Assembly (NCBI RefSeq): GCF_000390185.1
Contig: NZ_AQHR01000112.1
Span: 1-64,000 of the forward strand
From: Lunatimonas lonarensis
GTDB taxonomy: Bacteria; Bacteroidota; Bacteroidia; Cytophagales; Cyclobacteriaceae
Direction of reading: 5' to 3'
Length of the DNA stretch: 64,000 nucleotides
Below, in pieces: positions 62,650 through 64,000 of the stretch (position 1 is its first letter; each line of letters opens with the position of its first letter). Below the pieces are notes generated by a model. It was not told where the DNA came from. It made no database searches and saw only the letters and a program-made list of their open reading frames with translations. The translations under genes and the position numbers were made by a program.

Positions 62650-63420
62650 TTAGATCAAATAGAAAAACGTAAAGACAAACACCCAAACAAGATCAACAAA
62701 GTGCCAATAAAGGCCGATCTTCTCCACCATTTCATAGTGCCCTCTTCGCTCGTAGATACCTACGGCTGCTTGATAAAACGCCAGAAAGAGAAGAAAGACA
62801 CCAATAGTGACGTGAAAGCCGTGGAACCCGGTAATAAAGAAAAACAATTGTGCAAACGGCGCAGGGCCATATTCATTCACGATCAGATTTGCTCCATATA
62901 CCGTTTCAGAAACCACTCTTCCTAGTGAGTTTACGTAGGTCAGCGCTGTTCCGTTGTCCGTTCCATGTATAAAGTGAGACCATTCCCAAGCCTGACAGCT
63001 CAAAAAAGTAATCCCGCCAAGTAGCGTCCAAAGAAGCCATTTAGTAACATCGTTACGGTCATTGCGATGACCTGCCTCAACTGCCAAGACCATAGTTACC
63101 GAACTCATGATCAAAATAAAGGTCATCAAACCGACAAAGACCAATGGAAAGTGCCCACCGTGTACAAACGGTATCGCATCAAAGATCATTTCAGGAATGG
63201 GCCAGTATTCATTGGAACTGACAAAATCCGCCGAGCTTCCAACATATGCGGGATAACTCATCCGTATCGCTCCGTACGTGATCAAAAAGGCCCCGAAAGT
63301 AAAAATGTCTGAAAGAAGAAAAAACCACATCATAAGCTTACCGTAGCTTGCTTTTAATGGTTCGTTTCCACCCCCCCATACACCCCTCTTAGAGTTGATT
63401 TCTATCGCAGTCGATGACAT
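62650..63420 (-). CDS. cytochrome c oxidase subunit III
   Basis: A 256-residue heme-copper oxidase subunit with seven predicted helices. Family marks: LMMWFFLLSDIFTFGAFLITY, a Trp-rich SCQAWEWSHFIHG, the FHGFHVTIGVFLL helix with the conserved His pair, and YWHFVDLVWVFVFTFFY at the end. It lies beside a second subunit III-like gene 21 bases upstream, a double arrangement common in Bacteroidota. Confidence 0.93.
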   Translation of the reverse strand: MSSTAIEINSKRGVWGGGNEPLKASYGKLMMWFFLLSDIFTFGAFLITYGAIRMSYPAYVGSSADFVSSNEYWPIPEMIFDAIPFVHGGHFPLVFVGLMTFILIMSSVTMVLAVEAGHRNDRNDVTKWLLWTLLGGITFLSCQAWEWSHFIHGTDNGTALTYVNSLGRVVSETVYGANLIVNEYGPAPFAQLFFFITGFHGFHVTIGVFLLFLAFYQAAVGIYERRGHYEMVEKIGLYWHFVDLVWVFVFTFFYLI

Positions 63421-63441
63421 AATGTATAATTTAAAGACAAA

Positions 63442-64000
63442 TTAATGATTCAACATAAGAAACATGAACAAATACAACCACAACCCTCCCAGAAAATGCC
63501 AATAGGTAACGCACATTTCCATTCGCGCCATTTGCTTAGAATGCACCTCGTATTTGAAGGACGAAATTAATACAATAATTAGAAAAATCACACCACTGAT
63601 TAAATGTAATGCATGCAATCCGGTGAAAACATACAGAAAGGAACCCGCGGGATTACCCACAAAGTAGACGTCCCTATCGACAAGAGCCACCCAACTGTAC
63701 CACTGTCCAACCAAGAATACCAAACCAAGTACAACCGTAGCGGCCAATGCTACTTTCAACTGATCTAGATTATCACGTTTTGCAGATAAATATCCCCAGT
63801 GAAGCGTGAAACTGCTTAGAACAACCACCGCTGACGTGTACCAAAACACACTCGGAAGGTCGAACTCCAACCAATTGCCCTCTGCCTGTCTGACGATGTA
63901 AGCTGAGGTCATAGAAGCGAAAATCATTACCACCGTAACGATAAACAACCACAATGCAAACTTTTTGGGATGCATCGAAAGCGGCTGCTCTGCCTCTTCG
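63442..64000 (-). CDS. cytochrome c oxidase subunit III (second copy), 5' end beyond the window
   Basis: At least 177 residues with five helices (about 8-28, 42-62, 73-93, 113-133, 150-170), including LHALHLISGVIFLIIVLISS and YWHFLGGLWLYLFMF, the subunit III pattern with its His and Trp-His-Phe segment. An ATG is at 63975, but the frame stays open to the window edge with EEAEQPLS before it; Bacteroidota homologs have such a short acidic start, so the true start is probably upstream. It precedes the other subunit III gene by 21 bases. Confidence 0.88.
   Translation of the reverse strand, partial: EEAEQPLSMHPKKFALWLFIVTVVMIFASMTSAYIVRQAEGNWLEFDLPSVFWYTSAVVVLSSFTLHWGYLSAKRDNLDQLKVALAATVVLGLVFLVGQWYSWVALVDRDVYFVGNPAGSFLYVFTGLHALHLISGVIFLIIVLISSFKYEVHSKQMARMEMCVTYWHFLGGLWLYLFMFLMLNH

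Noticed and set aside
1-64000. CRISPR array, insertion sequence, prophage or defence island
   Set aside because: No spaced direct repeats, transposase, integrase, terminal repeats, restriction or toxin-antitoxin genes were recognised; the genes are ordinary core functions.

Overview
The window is a chromosomal stretch from a Bacteroidota bacterium, most likely order Cytophagales and close to the Cyclobacteriaceae. The reasons are gene content and signals. A PorZ-like type IX secretion (T9SS) component and two proteins with T9SS C-terminal sorting domains are present. There are several protein families I know mainly from this phylum (DUF6728-like, BT_3928-like, DUF1599 tandem protein, long insert-containing IspG, SDR-type threonine dehydrogenase). 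Several intergenic regions carry the Bacteroidota -7 promoter box TAnnTTTG, and few starts have a Shine-Dalgarno sequence. Base composition looks moderate and even. I saw no tRNA, rRNA, CRISPR array, insertion sequence or prophage.

Layout. 1-6.1 kb: a 2H phosphoesterase and a Bacteroidota hypothetical protein on the minus strand, then a tightly overlapping plus-strand run tdk-porZ-recO and a convergent lipoprotein. 6.2-9.4 kb: 2OG-Fe(II) oxygenase, ChrA-type transporter, small membrane protein, DUF2911 protein. 9.5-12.7 kb: flotillin-like floA with NfeD, and proS. 12.8-16.0 kb: a Met/Trp/Gly- then Ser/Arg-rich lipoprotein and a FadL-like outer membrane protein. 16.0-19.9 kb: minus-strand DUF1599 / DoxX-like / shikimate kinase, divergent from folP-cdaA (c-di-AMP synthase). 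19.9-23.7 kb: divergent kbl and threonine dehydrogenase, which together make a threonine-to-glycine pathway, then an NlpE-like lipoprotein and a Tat-exported TIM-barrel protein. 23.7-33.9 kb: ArsC-like protein, DUF4168, hemL with a TPR plus periplasmic-binding-fold protein, guaA, ligase-associated exonuclease, flavin reductase, small proteins, an SDR lacking the catalytic Tyr, folE and a PTPS/QueD enzyme.

34.1-39.6 kb is an envelope region: two convergent L,D-transpeptidases of different families, with kdsA, kdsC and a GNAT-nitrilase fusion in one apparent operon. 39.8-46.6 kb: K+/H+ antiporter, divergent MscS channel, outer membrane barrel, leuS, small membrane protein. 46.6-53.2 kb: T9SS cargo, SlyD-like isomerase, and an operon SDR-ispG-DUF6728-YjbR-ABC ATPase. 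53.3-60.5 kb: a very large outer membrane protein downstream of a giant multi-membrane-span histidine kinase with no response regulator nearby. 60.6-64 kb: the distal part of a cytochrome oxidase cluster (two subunit III genes, subunit IV, SCO, DUF420, a small Cys protein), running off the right edge.

Most of this is core chromosome. I found no clear mobile or defence-type novel system. The best leads are the giant histidine kinase with its downstream outer membrane protein and the hairpin set against the kinase start; the Met-Gly-Met-Trp-Pro repeat lipoprotein; the -7 boxes lying 3-4 bases from start codons (possible leaderless mRNAs); the GNAT-nitrilase/Kdo/L,D-transpeptidase operon; and the orphan ligase-associated exonuclease. 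All functions are assigned by reading the translated sequences and recalling the families; no database search was run.
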